NCBI GenBank assembly: GCA_965267245.1
Contig: OZ253939.1
Coordinates: forward strand, 4,774,001 to 4,838,000
Source of the DNA: JANSWY01 sp965267245
GTDB taxonomy: Bacteria; Bacteroidota; Bacteroidia; Cytophagales; Cyclobacteriaceae
DNA: 64,000 bases
Reading direction: 5' to 3'
The position numbers and the translations under genes were made by a program. A model generated the notes under the pieces. The model ran no database searches and was not told where the DNA came from. It saw only the letters and a list, made by a program, of their open reading frames with translations. Positions 53,001 through 61,343 of this stretch are shown piece after piece (the first letter of the stretch is position 1; each line of letters starts with the position of its first letter).

Positions 53001-55781
53001 GGGAACAACAAGTTATTTGCCCTTGATTTTGGGGAGAATCTTGCAAATGACCCTGTGATCACAGAAGTGGGTGGGACGGATTTAAGTTCTCCGCGAGGTG
53101 TAGGAATAGCACTGGAAGGTTCTCGATCATATGTTTTTGTGCAGGAGTTTGCAGGTGATGTACATAGGCTGATATATGATATATCGTTTGAAGAGATCCC
53201 TACAATTGAAGATATCGGGAATCTTGATTTAATAAGTACCGGTAAGCATGGGATAACACTTGTAAAAGATAGTAGCAATTGGACTGGTTTCATTACAAGT
53301 TCGTCTAATGTAATTGACAGAGTTCAATTTCCTGAGGATTGTTTTTCCAGCATCAGTTACAGTACAAGTGAATCACCAACAGGGTTGAACTATGAAACAA
53401 GTGGGACATTTGAAATAAGCCTTACGGCAATGAATACAAGCGGCAAACAATCAATAAGGATTGATACTGCTGTAATCACAACTGATGTAGCCCCCGATAT
53501 AGATTTCAGCATAGATGACAATCGATGTGTGGATAATACAAATACGTTTACCAGTATAAATAGTAGTGGAGGTATAACAAGCTATCTATGGACTTTCGGG
53601 GATGAATCAAGTAGTGCACAAGATACAACTTATCAATTCCCATCAACAGGCAATTATCAAATCCAGCTCCAGGTCCAGGATGACCAGGGCTGTACCAACA
53701 CCGCCACCCAACAAATCACCATCTACCCACCACCTCCAACCCCATCTTTCATCGCAGATGTACCAGTTGCCTGCACAAACACCCCATTTGATTTCACCAA
53801 CACCACAGATGAAACAGGTTATGATGAAGCATTAACTTATTCCTGGTTATTTGACGATGAAGGAAATGCTTCATCAACAGATACAACTTTTGCTTTCATT
53901 GGCGATGGTTTGAAGACTATTTCTCTGGTGGCAGCAATTCCGGGTTGTACTTCAGACACCACAAGGCAACTCGTGGAAATTAACCCTTCCCCGGAAATAG
54001 ACTTTGACTATACACGTGTCTGTGAAGGAACCTCTACAGATTTCATCAATTTGTCTTCAGAGACAAACTTGGATACGTATGCATGGGATTTTGGAGACGG
54101 CTATCAAAATAATCTTGAAAATCCATCTCATTTGTACAGTGGTCAAGGCACTTTTATAACCACATTTACAGTTGTTGATACCTTTGGGTGTGAAAGCACT
54201 GTAATTAGAGAGGTAATTGTATCACAGATTCCTGACCCAGAATTCACAATTGAAGGCAATATAGCCTGTTCAGAAACACCATTGCAGTTCATGGACCTTA
54301 CCAATAGTGCTATAGCCAATATTATAAGTTGGTCATGGGATTTTGGAGATGGAAATATTTCTACGAGTGAGAACCCGGAACATACATTTGAAACAACTGG
54401 AGAATATTTCATTCAATTGACAGTAAGTAATGAATCTGGTTGCATGGCTTCAGTAGATACAATGGTTGTAGTAGATCCTATACCTGAAGCCAATTTTGAA
54501 ACTGACATTGGTTGCCTTGGAGAATCTTCAACATTCATAGACCTCAGTACTGGAAATATCTCCAACTGGGTTTGGACCATTGATGGTGATCAGGTATTTG
54601 AACAGCACCCAACAATTGTATTTGATGATGCTGGAACATTTGATGTTTCCCTTGAAGTTACGACCACTGATTTTTGTGTAAATACGTTGGAAACACAGGT
54701 GATAGTTGAAGCATTACCGGTTGTTGCATTGGATGTGCAGAATAACTGTGACAATGAGCTGGTCAGTTTCAATGCTGTGATTGAAGAATTTGGTGACCCA
54801 CTGATGTCCAGATTATGGAATTTTGGAGATGGAAGCACTGCAAATGGTGAGAATACTTTTCATGAATATTCCCAATCTGGGGCATACGAACTCAGTTTTA
54901 CTGGAACTACTGAAAATCAATGTGTGGTTTCCGAGACACAAACCATCACAATTTTTGAAAGTCCGGTATCAGATTTTGATCTCGATACATATTTTGGTAT
55001 CCCACCGTTTACCGTGAGTGCTTCGGAAGAAGGAGAAAATGCGGTTTTTTATGAATGGTATATAAATGATCAATTGTTTGAACCAGTGAACAATCAAAAT
55101 CCTTCATTCCTTTTCAATGATCCGGGAGAGTTTGAATTGAAGCAGGTTGCTTTTACTGAGGAGGGTTGCAGAGACTCATCATCATTTACCATCATATCGG
55201 CCATCCCTGAGTATGACCTTGGACTGTTAGATTTTGAAGTTATTGAACAGTCTGATGCCAACCTCTTAGTTCTGGAAATATTAAATAATAGTAATTTACC
55301 TGTTACCAATTTCAGCATCAATGTAGAATTAGAAAATGATTTTGTGCTTGCTGAGAGGTATGATGGCGTAATTGATCGGGGAGGGAAGGTTGTGCATCAA
55401 CTGGATTTGGAAATACCTTCCCAGCAAGACCTGAATTACATCTGCATCCAGTTGCAAAGTCCTTCTGATGAATATCAAGACCTGAATCCGCATAACAATG
55501 AAATATGTCTTGATCTTATCAATACAATTAGCATTGAACAACCCTATCCAAATCCTACTGACGGAATTTCAAACCTGAAACTGATATTGCCGAGATCCAT
55601 GGACTTAAAACTCAAATTGTTTGATATGTCAGGGAATATGCTCGAAAAACAACTGTATCCTGAAAGAATCGCTGGTCTTAATTGGATCGAAATAGACCTC
55701 TCGGCTTATGTAAAGGGTATGTACCTCCTTCACATCAAACACGACAATGGAACAGAAGTAAGAAGAATCCAAAGAGATTGA
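50049..55781 (+). CDS. Large PKD/beta-propeller T9SS cargo protein
   Basis: 1,910 residues from GTG 50,049, chosen because it gives a proper signal peptide (KLSYFSLICLFLLISADILA then Q); the longest frame begins at GTG 50,004. The protein has two homologous 730-residue units. Each starts YPSVD.., has a WDFC.GDL motif, a seven-bladed-type propeller of about 50-residue blades (for example LEIVEDGGNYYGFLPSRIGT), then PKD domains. Unit 2 grades into further PKD domains (WDFGDG motifs). The last 80 residues (QPYPNPTDGISNLKLILP to NGTEVRRIQRD) form a type A T9SS sorting domain. It is a surface protein, probably adhesive. Confidence 0.88.
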   Translation: MKCSKLSYFSLICLFLLISADILAQYPSVDFSTNVEYCTNEVISLENNTTGATNYEWDFCIGDLANTPSGTQILSNSSFNVAYNLEIVEDGGNYYGFLPSRIGTSLFRLDFGTSLANTPTVNDLGDLGGTISQVIQIKLVEESDVWYGLMIGFNTSNLYRLTFGASLENTPTVEDLGAVSTIASPFGMDLGYDGTDYVCYITNSSTNNNIAQIVFNTSITATPSGSTIAISGSSNLLGISLVDDGGNWYGFLSSNSNNKLFHLDFGGTLSNTPTSSEVSGLSLSSPRDVEVFKEGASYYVFVQEFGGDLHRLKYDTDFSGSPSTTDLGNLGLSSTNRHGITLVKDSSNFTGFITSASNIVDRITFPETCQSSVRYSEDFEPDDVSFDTDGSYEISLTAIAMNGQHATHVDTAVITTDVAPDIDFSIDDNRCVDNTNTFTSINSSGDIATYSWDFDGDDVEDSTLPNPTFDYGTVGEGTYIVSLTVVSTGGCSNQVSQELTIYPSPLTPTDFEVSASGSFCSNTALQFSYTVEPAIEEIASYLWDFDGEATSTLQNPTYSFSTSGTKSVSLQVIVPGCTTSVYSEDVEVLSGPTSLYSYTNNCFGEAIEFTDESTGGTGNSWDFGDGSPVEDDISNPTHTFSLAGNYTVTLTTINASGCETIYSQDIEVTDQPLASFVVPSVTENLPGLFNGVDETIADDSVLTWSWDFNGEGNSSSQDTTFTFNSSGDKAVSLMVTTAQGCGETIIETVPVSVSIYPSVDYTLSAENCIGEEVTITNTTVNAESYAWDFCLGDLGNLPTGEQLISDGTFETVYNLEIVQTDDGIYHGFLASRIGTKLIRLDFGDSLTGTPEVTDLGDVSGVSSQLIDIKIIKESGEWYGLVIGYNDSKLHRLSFGNDLTSTPTVEDLGDLGLSGPFGIDVGFDGSNYVCYISNTGSSTLTRVVFTDSITASPITNSISVSGGSNLLDISLVDQSGDWHGFLVSNGNNKLFALDFGENLANDPVITEVGGTDLSSPRGVGIALEGSRSYVFVQEFAGDVHRLIYDISFEEIPTIEDIGNLDLISTGKHGITLVKDSSNWTGFITSSSNVIDRVQFPEDCFSSISYSTSESPTGLNYETSGTFEISLTAMNTSGKQSIRIDTAVITTDVAPDIDFSIDDNRCVDNTNTFTSINSSGGITSYLWTFGDESSSAQDTTYQFPSTGNYQIQLQVQDDQGCTNTATQQITIYPPPPTPSFIADVPVACTNTPFDFTNTTDETGYDEALTYSWLFDDEGNASSTDTTFAFIGDGLKTISLVAAIPGCTSDTTRQLVEINPSPEIDFDYTRVCEGTSTDFINLSSETNLDTYAWDFGDGYQNNLENPSHLYSGQGTFITTFTVVDTFGCESTVIREVIVSQIPDPEFTIEGNIACSETPLQFMDLTNSAIANIISWSWDFGDGNISTSENPEHTFETTGEYFIQLTVSNESGCMASVDTMVVVDPIPEANFETDIGCLGESSTFIDLSTGNISNWVWTIDGDQVFEQHPTIVFDDAGTFDVSLEVTTTDFCVNTLETQVIVEALPVVALDVQNNCDNELVSFNAVIEEFGDPLMSRLWNFGDGSTANGENTFHEYSQSGAYELSFTGTTENQCVVSETQTITIFESPVSDFDLDTYFGIPPFTVSASEEGENAVFYEWYINDQLFEPVNNQNPSFLFNDPGEFELKQVAFTEEGCRDSSSFTIISAIPEYDLGLLDFEVIEQSDANLLVLEILNNSNLPVTNFSINVELENDFVLAERYDGVIDRGGKVVHQLDLEIPSQQDLNYICIQLQSPSDEYQDLNPHNNEICLDLINTISIEQPYPNPTDGISNLKLILPRSMDLKLKLFDMSGNMLEKQLYPERIAGLNWIEIDLSAYVKGMYLLHIKHDNGTEVRRIQRD
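51276..51382 (+). repeat. 107-bp perfect direct repeat, copy 1
   Basis: Identical to 53,463-53,569, 2,187 bases (729 codons) apart and in frame. It encodes DTAVITTDVAPDIDFSIDDN followed by RCVDNTNTFTSINSSG. The flanking parts of the two units are clearly diverged at DNA level, so this stretch has been homogenised recently or is a recent duplication. Confidence 0.9.
53463..53569 (+). repeat. 107-bp perfect direct repeat, copy 2
   Basis: Exact second copy of 51,276-51,382. Immediately afterwards the coding sequence changes to a different PKD domain and, from about 53,640, to C-rich codons, so this copy lies at a junction. Confidence 0.9.
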
Positions 55782-55782
55782 T

Positions 55783-55843
55783 AAGTCGGAAGCTTGAAGT
55801 TTTCAAATTTTTGCTTCGGACTTCCAACTCTGCCATTGGCAGA
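55783..55843. terminator. Two hairpins after the PKD gene, first built from repeat-island words
   Basis: AAGTCGGAAGC (55,783-55,793) pairs with GCTTCGGACTT (55,813-55,823) with one mismatch, and TTGAA/TTCAA forms an inner stem. A second hairpin TCTGCC-ATT-GGCAGA follows at 55,829-55,843. Neither has a T run. The rest of the 303-base gap to 56,084 contains a -7 box and otherwise no recognisable feature; a short TTG-initiated frame here is not credible. Confidence 0.45.
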
Positions 55844-56050
55844 AACCGAAGGTAATTCTTTCATTTCTCGATTTTTCCAAATTAATTTGCGTCCGCTTGA
55901 ATCGCCCGACCTAATCAGTTACGTGAAACAGAATGAAGATTTGTTAAAAATCTATAAGGTGAAATATTCTGTGGAATGTTAAGTAAAAAACAAATTCTAA
56001 TTAAGAAATATAATTTTCTCGTATGATTCAGAAAATAATATTTCATTTAT

Positions 56051-56058
56051 TAATTTTG
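56051..56058 (+). promoter_or_regulatory. Candidate -7 box for the Lrp/AsnC gene
   Basis: TAATTTTG, a perfect TAnnTTTG, ending 26 bases before the ATG at 56,085. No -33 TTTG at the expected distance. Confidence 0.4.
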
Positions 56059-56084
56059 AGGCAAATAATATTCGGACAACTGAA

Positions 56085-56561
56085 ATGATTCAAACCCTAA
56101 AAATTGATCAAACCGATCGTAAAATCCTGGAGATATTGCAATCAAACGCGAAGATTACTAATGCGCAATTATCCAAAGACATAGGTCTTTCTCCTGCACC
56201 TACCTTGGAGAGGGTTAAGAAACTTGAAAATTCAGGTATCATTAAAAGTTATCACGCAAAACTGGATACCGACAAAATTGGTCTTGGAGTAAGTACGTTT
56301 GTGCTGGTTACCTTGAAAGGTCACAACAAAAACAACATTGATATCTTTTTGGCAGAGATTTACAAAATCGATGAAGTGATTGAATGTCATCACATCACTG
56401 GTTCTGGAGATTTTATGCTCAAAATCATTGCCCAGGATATTGCAAGTTACCAGAAGCTTATGCTTGAAAAAGTAAGCGAGATCGAAGTTGTAGACAGTTT
56501 ACAGTCTATGGTAATCTTGTCTTCTTTCAAAGACAGTAAAGTGATGCCAATTCCAGGTTAA
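56085..56561 (+). CDS. Lrp/AsnC family transcriptional regulator
   Basis: 158 residues. The N-terminal winged helix (about residues 6-60) has DRKILEILQSNAKITNAQLS and KDIGLSPAPTLERVKKLENS; the C-terminal RAM/effector domain follows with VSTFVLVTLKGHNKNNIDIF and CHHITGSGDFMLKIIAQDI. Members respond to amino acids and oligomerise as octamers. Its stop codon overlaps the start of the phosphoribosyltransferase gene (TAATG), so the two are co-translated. Targets are unknown. Confidence 0.94.
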   Translation: MIQTLKIDQTDRKILEILQSNAKITNAQLSKDIGLSPAPTLERVKKLENSGIIKSYHAKLDTDKIGLGVSTFVLVTLKGHNKNNIDIFLAEIYKIDEVIECHHITGSGDFMLKIIAQDIASYQKLMLEKVSEIEVVDSLQSMVILSSFKDSKVMPIPG

Positions 56562-57070
56562 TGTCAGTAAAAACATCTAATCAAATATTATCTGCCCAAC
56601 AGGTGAATGACAAAATCACCCGTATGGCCTATGAGATTTATGAGAACAATTACGAAGAAGAGGAAATTGTTCTTGTAGGGATCAATGGCCAGGGGTTTGT
56701 CCTCGCAGAACTGCTCCAGGAAAAATTGAAAGCCATTTCAGATGTTCCTGTTTTATTGGGCGAAATGAAAATTAATAAAGACGACCATTTGTCAGAGCCA
56801 ATTTCAGTAAACCTGGAAGAGGCTCATTTAAAGGGGAGAGCCATTGTACTGATCGACGATGTTCAAAACTCCGGTCGGACCATTTCGCATGGCCTTGGTT
56901 ACTTACTTATGAACCGCGTCAAGAAGATTGAAACAGCGGTTCTGGTTGATAGATCACACAAGTCTTTTCCAATACTTGCCAATTTCATGGGATATGAGAT
57001 TGCAACTATGATTGATGAATATATTTCTGTCCAGTTGAGAGACGAAGTGGGAGTTTATCTTCATTCATAA
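56561..57070 (+). CDS. PyrR/Hpt-like phosphoribosyltransferase
   Basis: 169 residues. The PRPP-binding motif is VLIDDVQNSGRT at residues 96-107, with VLVGINGQGFVLAELL as the pyrophosphate loop. The size and the order of motifs match PyrR or hypoxanthine phosphoribosyltransferase-like proteins; the base specificity cannot be read. It is linked to an Lrp regulator, an unusual partner for nucleotide salvage. It is followed by a 187-base gap before the amylase gene. Confidence 0.88.
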   Translation: MSVKTSNQILSAQQVNDKITRMAYEIYENNYEEEEIVLVGINGQGFVLAELLQEKLKAISDVPVLLGEMKINKDDHLSEPISVNLEEAHLKGRAIVLIDDVQNSGRTISHGLGYLLMNRVKKIETAVLVDRSHKSFPILANFMGYEIATMIDEYISVQLRDEVGVYLHS

Positions 57071-57104
57071 CATCCATACGCCGATTTTCTTAAACCAGGA
57101 TTTT

Positions 57105-57123
57105 TTTCGAGAACACCTCGAAA
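57105..57123. promoter_or_regulatory. Inverted repeat upstream of the amylase pair
   Basis: TTTCGAG-AACAC-CTCGAAA is a perfect 7-base inverted repeat with a 5-base spacer, 135 bases before the amylase start and 35 after the phosphoribosyltransferase stop. No T run follows, so it is more operator-like than terminator-like. A maltose- or starch-responsive regulator is a guess. Confidence 0.3.
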
Positions 57124-57257
57124 TCATAAAAACCTCCCTTTTTCAGGCGAATTTCGATTCAATTTATAATTTGACACGATTGATTTGCGCTGATCACCTA
57201 CTTTGGATAGTGCATTTCAGATAAAACTGAATGTGCTAAACTAAACCAAAGTGTGAA

Positions 57258-60200
57258 ATGAAGAAGAATTACAATCTCGGGAGATCCCTCAGGGTCTTCA
57301 CGATGCTCGTTGCATCAATTATTTTGGGTATACCTGCCTTTGCGCAAGTGACCCTCTCACCCTCCTTACCAACAGCAGATCAAAGTGTAACAATTACCTA
57401 TGATGCCAAATTGGGTAATGCTGCTCTTGTTGGTGAATCAACAGTTTATATGCACTCAGGGGTAGTGCTGGACAAGCCTGACGGGACTGAATGGAACAAT
57501 GCTGTTGGAAACTGGGGTGCTGATGATGGGGTAGGTGAAATGACATCACTCGGAAATGATGTCTGGCAAATTACCATTACTCCTTCGGCTTATTATGGAG
57601 TAGCAGCCACTGAAAATATTTTCAGATTGGCAATCGTTTTCAGAAATGCAGCTGGAGATCTGGTAGGAAAAAATGCTTCTGATGGTGACTTCTATGTCAA
57701 CATCGATCCAGGATTTTATGTGTTATTTGATGATCCTGTAGATGGTTCAAAGTTCGCTAAAACGAATGAAAACGTATCATTGGAGGCTTCTACACCTTCA
57801 AATGCAGATATAGATCTTTATATAGATGATGTTTTGGTACAATCGGCTAGTAACGCAACATCATTGGTGTTCAATTCATCATATGCGACTTCCGGAACCA
57901 GAAATGTGCGTGTGGAAGCAACTAACGGAGGTGATACAAGAGAAAGAACTGCTACTCTTGAAATTGTTGACAACAGCCCCGTAGCAAACAGACCTTCAGG
58001 TGTTCTTGATGGTATTAACTATATCGATGACAATACGGTAATCTTGTCATTATTGGCACCTGGGAAAGATTTTGTTCATGTAGTGGGTGATTTCAATAGC
58101 TGGCAAATTGATCCAGCCTATCAAATGAGTAGAACCCCGGATGGAGAAAGGTTCTGGTTGCAGATCAATGGTCTGACTTCCGGACAGGAATATATATTCC
58201 AGTATATCATAGATGGTGATATTCGTATAGCAGATCCATATACAGATAAAGTTGCAGACCCATGGAATGATGGTTCCATCCCGGAAGAGACCTATCCTGG
58301 TCTAATCACATTCACAAATGGAGACTATGGAATTGCCAGTGTTCTTCAAACAGCACAGGTACCTTATCAGTGGCAGGTTCAAAGTTTTCAGGGACCGGCA
58401 AAACATGAAATGCTGATTTATGAATTGCTTATCAGAGATTTTACTGAAGCACACAGCTATCAGTCTGTGATAGACTCAATGCAATATTTGGTAGACCTTG
58501 GGATTAATGTGATTGAATTGATGCCTGTAAATGAATTTGAAGGGAATGAAAGCTGGGGATACAATCCTTCATTCTTCTTTGCTCCTGACAAATATTACGG
58601 TCCCAAAGACAAATTGAAAGAGCTGATTGATGTGGCTCACCAAAATGATATTGCGGTAGTCATTGACATGGTATTGAATCATGCATTTGGCCAAAACGTA
58701 ATGGCACGGATGTATTGGGATGAAGTCAATAGTCAGCCGGCCTGGGATAACCCGTGGTTCAACACTACTGCTCCTCACCCTTGTTACAATTGGGGGAATG
58801 ACTTTGATCATGAAAGCCAATACACTAAAAATTTCGTCGATAGTGTTAATACTTATTGGTTGACGGAGTATAAAGTGGATGGATTCCGATATGACTTCAC
58901 AAAAGGTTTTACCAACAATGATGATGGAAATTGCGGATGGGATTATGACCAGAGTAGGATCAATCTTCTTACCAGAATGGCTGATGTGATTTGGAACACA
59001 AATCCCAATGCATATGTGATTCTCGAGCACCTGGCAAATGAAACAGAAGAAAATGTACTTGCAGGACACTGGAATGGAATGTTACCATGGAAACGTGTAG
59101 ATGAAGAGTACAAAGAAGTTATTTCAGGACATCAACTGGATACACAACATTTCGGAGTAGCGCAAAATGGAGGTCGTGTAACTTATATGGAGAGCCACGA
59201 CGAAGAGCGGATTATGGTTCAAAACCTAAACTATGGTAAACAGGAAGGAAGTTACAATATCCAAAGTTTGCCAACTGCGCTTGACCGTGTGGCACAAGGT
59301 GCAGCATTCCTGTATACTGTTCCAGGTCCTAAAATGCTTTGGATGTTTGGTGAGCAAGGTTATGATTATTCTATCAATTTCAATGGAAGAGTGGGTAATA
59401 AGCCAATTGTTTGGGAAGAGTATATGGATGATCCTGATCGGGTGGACTTGTATAATACAATGGCAGCCTTAATGAATTTAAGAAATGATCATCCTGTTTT
59501 CAATGAAGGGTTCTTTTCATGGGATGATCTGGGAGCAACCAGATGGATCAACATCGCTCATGATGACATGGATGTTGTGATATTAGGAAACTTTGATAGC
59601 CATACACATACATTCACGCCAAGTTTTACACACACTGGTACCTGGTACAATTACTTCACAGGAACAGAGTTTGTTTACAATGGTGGAAGTGTGACTCTTG
59701 AAGCTGGTGAATGGTTATTATTGACGGATGTCCAATTACCATTACCTGCTGGATTTGAACCAGGTCAAATTGTTTCAGTTTCACCTGAAGGCTTTAATGC
59801 TGATGACCAAATCACTATAACTTTCGATGCTAAAGAAGCAGAAGGGAATTTGGTAGGAGCATCAAAAGTGTATATCCATACAGGTGTTGTTTTGGATGGA
59901 CCTTCAGGAACTACCTGGAACAATACAGTTGGAAATTGGGGAGCTGATGATGGTGTTGGTGAAATGACATCATTAGGTAATGATAGGTGGCAAATCACTT
60001 ATACGCCACGTCAATATTACAGTGTAGGAGGAAGTGAAGATATTTACAAGTTGGCAATGGTATTTAGAGATGCTTCTGGAGCCAACACTGGAAAAGGACC
60101 TGGTGGTGCCGATATCTATGTAGATGTAGCGCAAACTCCTTCTTTAACGGCCCCATCTGATTTGGCTGCCAACGCTTCAGGAACACAAATTGACCTGACC

Positions 60201-61280
60201 TGGTCAGATAATACTACCATAGAGACAGGTTATGTATTAGAACGATCTACTACATCAGGAAGTGGATTTAGTGTAATTGCTAATCTAGGAGTTGATGCAA
60301 ATGCCTACAGTGATACAGGGTTAGCAGATGGGACCTATTATTATCGAGTGAAAGCAACAGGAAACGGAGGTACAGAAACATCCTATTCTAATGAAGCTAA
60401 TGCAACAATTGGCGGACCTTCAGGATTGACCGTTTATTTCTACAAGCCTGCAAGTTGGGCAACAGCCAATGTTCACTATTGGAATTATATACCAGCCGGT
60501 GCATTACCTCAAAGCAATTGGCCAGGACCTGCTATGGAAGTAGCAACAGAGGAAGGCGCTAATTGGTACAAGTATACATTTGAAGGTGTTAGTAGCACAA
60601 ACCTGCTATTCAGCGACAATGGTTGGCCTAAAACAGCAGATCTTTTCAGAGATTCTGAAGGTTGGTACAAGGACGGTGTATGGTACGATACAAAGCCTGA
60701 ACCGGCTACAGGTTTGACGGTTCACTTCTTTAAACCAGGTTCATGGAATCAAGCGAACATGCACTATTGGAGCGTAACACCAATTGACCCGGCAGACAAT
60801 ATCCCTGGGACTGCATGGCCTGGTCCTGTTATGAATGATGATGGAGACGGTTGGTGGAGTTATACAATTGCCGGAGCATCATGTGCGAATATTGTATTCA
60901 ATGATAATGGTTCCCCGCAGACAGGAAATCTAAGCAGATGCGGTGAAGGATGGTATAACAATGGATGGTCAGGAAGTGCCAGAATAGACGGAGGTATTGT
61001 AAAATCCAACGTTCCAACTGAATACTCTTTGAGTCAGAACTATCCGAATCCGGCTACTTCGTTTACCAATATCAGCTTCACAATTCCTGAGAATGATCAC
61101 GTAAGATTGTCGATCTACAACATTCAGGGTGAAGAAGTGATGGTTATATCAAATGGACAAATGAATCAGGGAACTCATCTGTTCCAGATCAATGTAGATT
61201 CATTGCCACATGGCGTATACTTCTATCGATTGAATTCAGACCAGATTAAAATGACCAAAAGAATGGTGATTGGTAGATAA
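57258..61280 (+). CDS. Secreted multidomain GH13 alpha-amylase family enzyme (T9SS cargo)
   Basis: 1,340 residues. Signal peptide to about residue 30. A beta domain at 31-152 recurs at 838-958 (GVVLD..GT.WNN..GNWGADD). A CBM48-like domain follows at about 265-345 (FVHVVGDFNSWQID). The GH13 barrel starts near 384, with CSR I DMVLNH (470-475), CSR II GFRYDFT (nucleophile Asp546), CSR III ILEHL (acid/base Glu590) and CSR IV ESHDEE (His647, Asp648). After a fibronectin III domain (about 965-1050) come two CBM26-like starch-binding modules (GLTVYFYKPASW, GLTVHFFKPGSW) and a type A sorting domain (SQNYPNPATSF to MTKRMVIGR). It degrades extracellular alpha-glucan. CSR IV has Ser where Asn is usual. 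Confidence 0.93.
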   Translation: MKKNYNLGRSLRVFTMLVASIILGIPAFAQVTLSPSLPTADQSVTITYDAKLGNAALVGESTVYMHSGVVLDKPDGTEWNNAVGNWGADDGVGEMTSLGNDVWQITITPSAYYGVAATENIFRLAIVFRNAAGDLVGKNASDGDFYVNIDPGFYVLFDDPVDGSKFAKTNENVSLEASTPSNADIDLYIDDVLVQSASNATSLVFNSSYATSGTRNVRVEATNGGDTRERTATLEIVDNSPVANRPSGVLDGINYIDDNTVILSLLAPGKDFVHVVGDFNSWQIDPAYQMSRTPDGERFWLQINGLTSGQEYIFQYIIDGDIRIADPYTDKVADPWNDGSIPEETYPGLITFTNGDYGIASVLQTAQVPYQWQVQSFQGPAKHEMLIYELLIRDFTEAHSYQSVIDSMQYLVDLGINVIELMPVNEFEGNESWGYNPSFFFAPDKYYGPKDKLKELIDVAHQNDIAVVIDMVLNHAFGQNVMARMYWDEVNSQPAWDNPWFNTTAPHPCYNWGNDFDHESQYTKNFVDSVNTYWLTEYKVDGFRYDFTKGFTNNDDGNCGWDYDQSRINLLTRMADVIWNTNPNAYVILEHLANETEENVLAGHWNGMLPWKRVDEEYKEVISGHQLDTQHFGVAQNGGRVTYMESHDEERIMVQNLNYGKQEGSYNIQSLPTALDRVAQGAAFLYTVPGPKMLWMFGEQGYDYSINFNGRVGNKPIVWEEYMDDPDRVDLYNTMAALMNLRNDHPVFNEGFFSWDDLGATRWINIAHDDMDVVILGNFDSHTHTFTPSFTHTGTWYNYFTGTEFVYNGGSVTLEAGEWLLLTDVQLPLPAGFEPGQIVSVSPEGFNADDQITITFDAKEAEGNLVGASKVYIHTGVVLDGPSGTTWNNTVGNWGADDGVGEMTSLGNDRWQITYTPRQYYSVGGSEDIYKLAMVFRDASGANTGKGPGGADIYVDVAQTPSLTAPSDLAANASGTQIDLTWSDNTTIETGYVLERSTTSGSGFSVIANLGVDANAYSDTGLADGTYYYRVKATGNGGTETSYSNEANATIGGPSGLTVYFYKPASWATANVHYWNYIPAGALPQSNWPGPAMEVATEEGANWYKYTFEGVSSTNLLFSDNGWPKTADLFRDSEGWYKDGVWYDTKPEPATGLTVHFFKPGSWNQANMHYWSVTPIDPADNIPGTAWPGPVMNDDGDGWWSYTIAGASCANIVFNDNGSPQTGNLSRCGEGWYNNGWSGSARIDGGIVKSNVPTEYSLSQNYPNPATSFTNISFTIPENDHVRLSIYNIQGEEVMVISNGQMNQGTHLFQINVDSLPHGVYFYRLNSDQIKMTKRMVIGR

Positions 61281-61295
61281 AAAATAATTCAATAA

Positions 61296-61327
61296 AAGGG
61301 GGGTGTCAACTGCCCCCTTCTTTTCTT
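61296..61327 (+). terminator. Rho-independent terminator after the first amylase gene
   Basis: AAGGGGG (61,296-61,302) pairs with CCCCCTT (61,313-61,319) around a 10-base loop, followed by CTTTTCTT. The stem is strong and begins 16 bases after the stop codon. The next gene starts only 17 bases later, so termination may be partial and tune expression of the second amylase. Confidence 0.75.
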
Positions 61328-61343
61328 ATAAATATCCAAATCA

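Noticed and set aside
53602..53835. Plus-frame alternative ORF inside the PKD gene
   Set aside because: It is an out-of-frame shadow of the C-rich segment; the PKD reading frame is continuous.
55794..55982. 62-codon frame between the PKD gene and the Lrp gene
   Set aside because: It begins with TTG inside a hairpin, covers repeat-like sequence and has no recognisable protein features.
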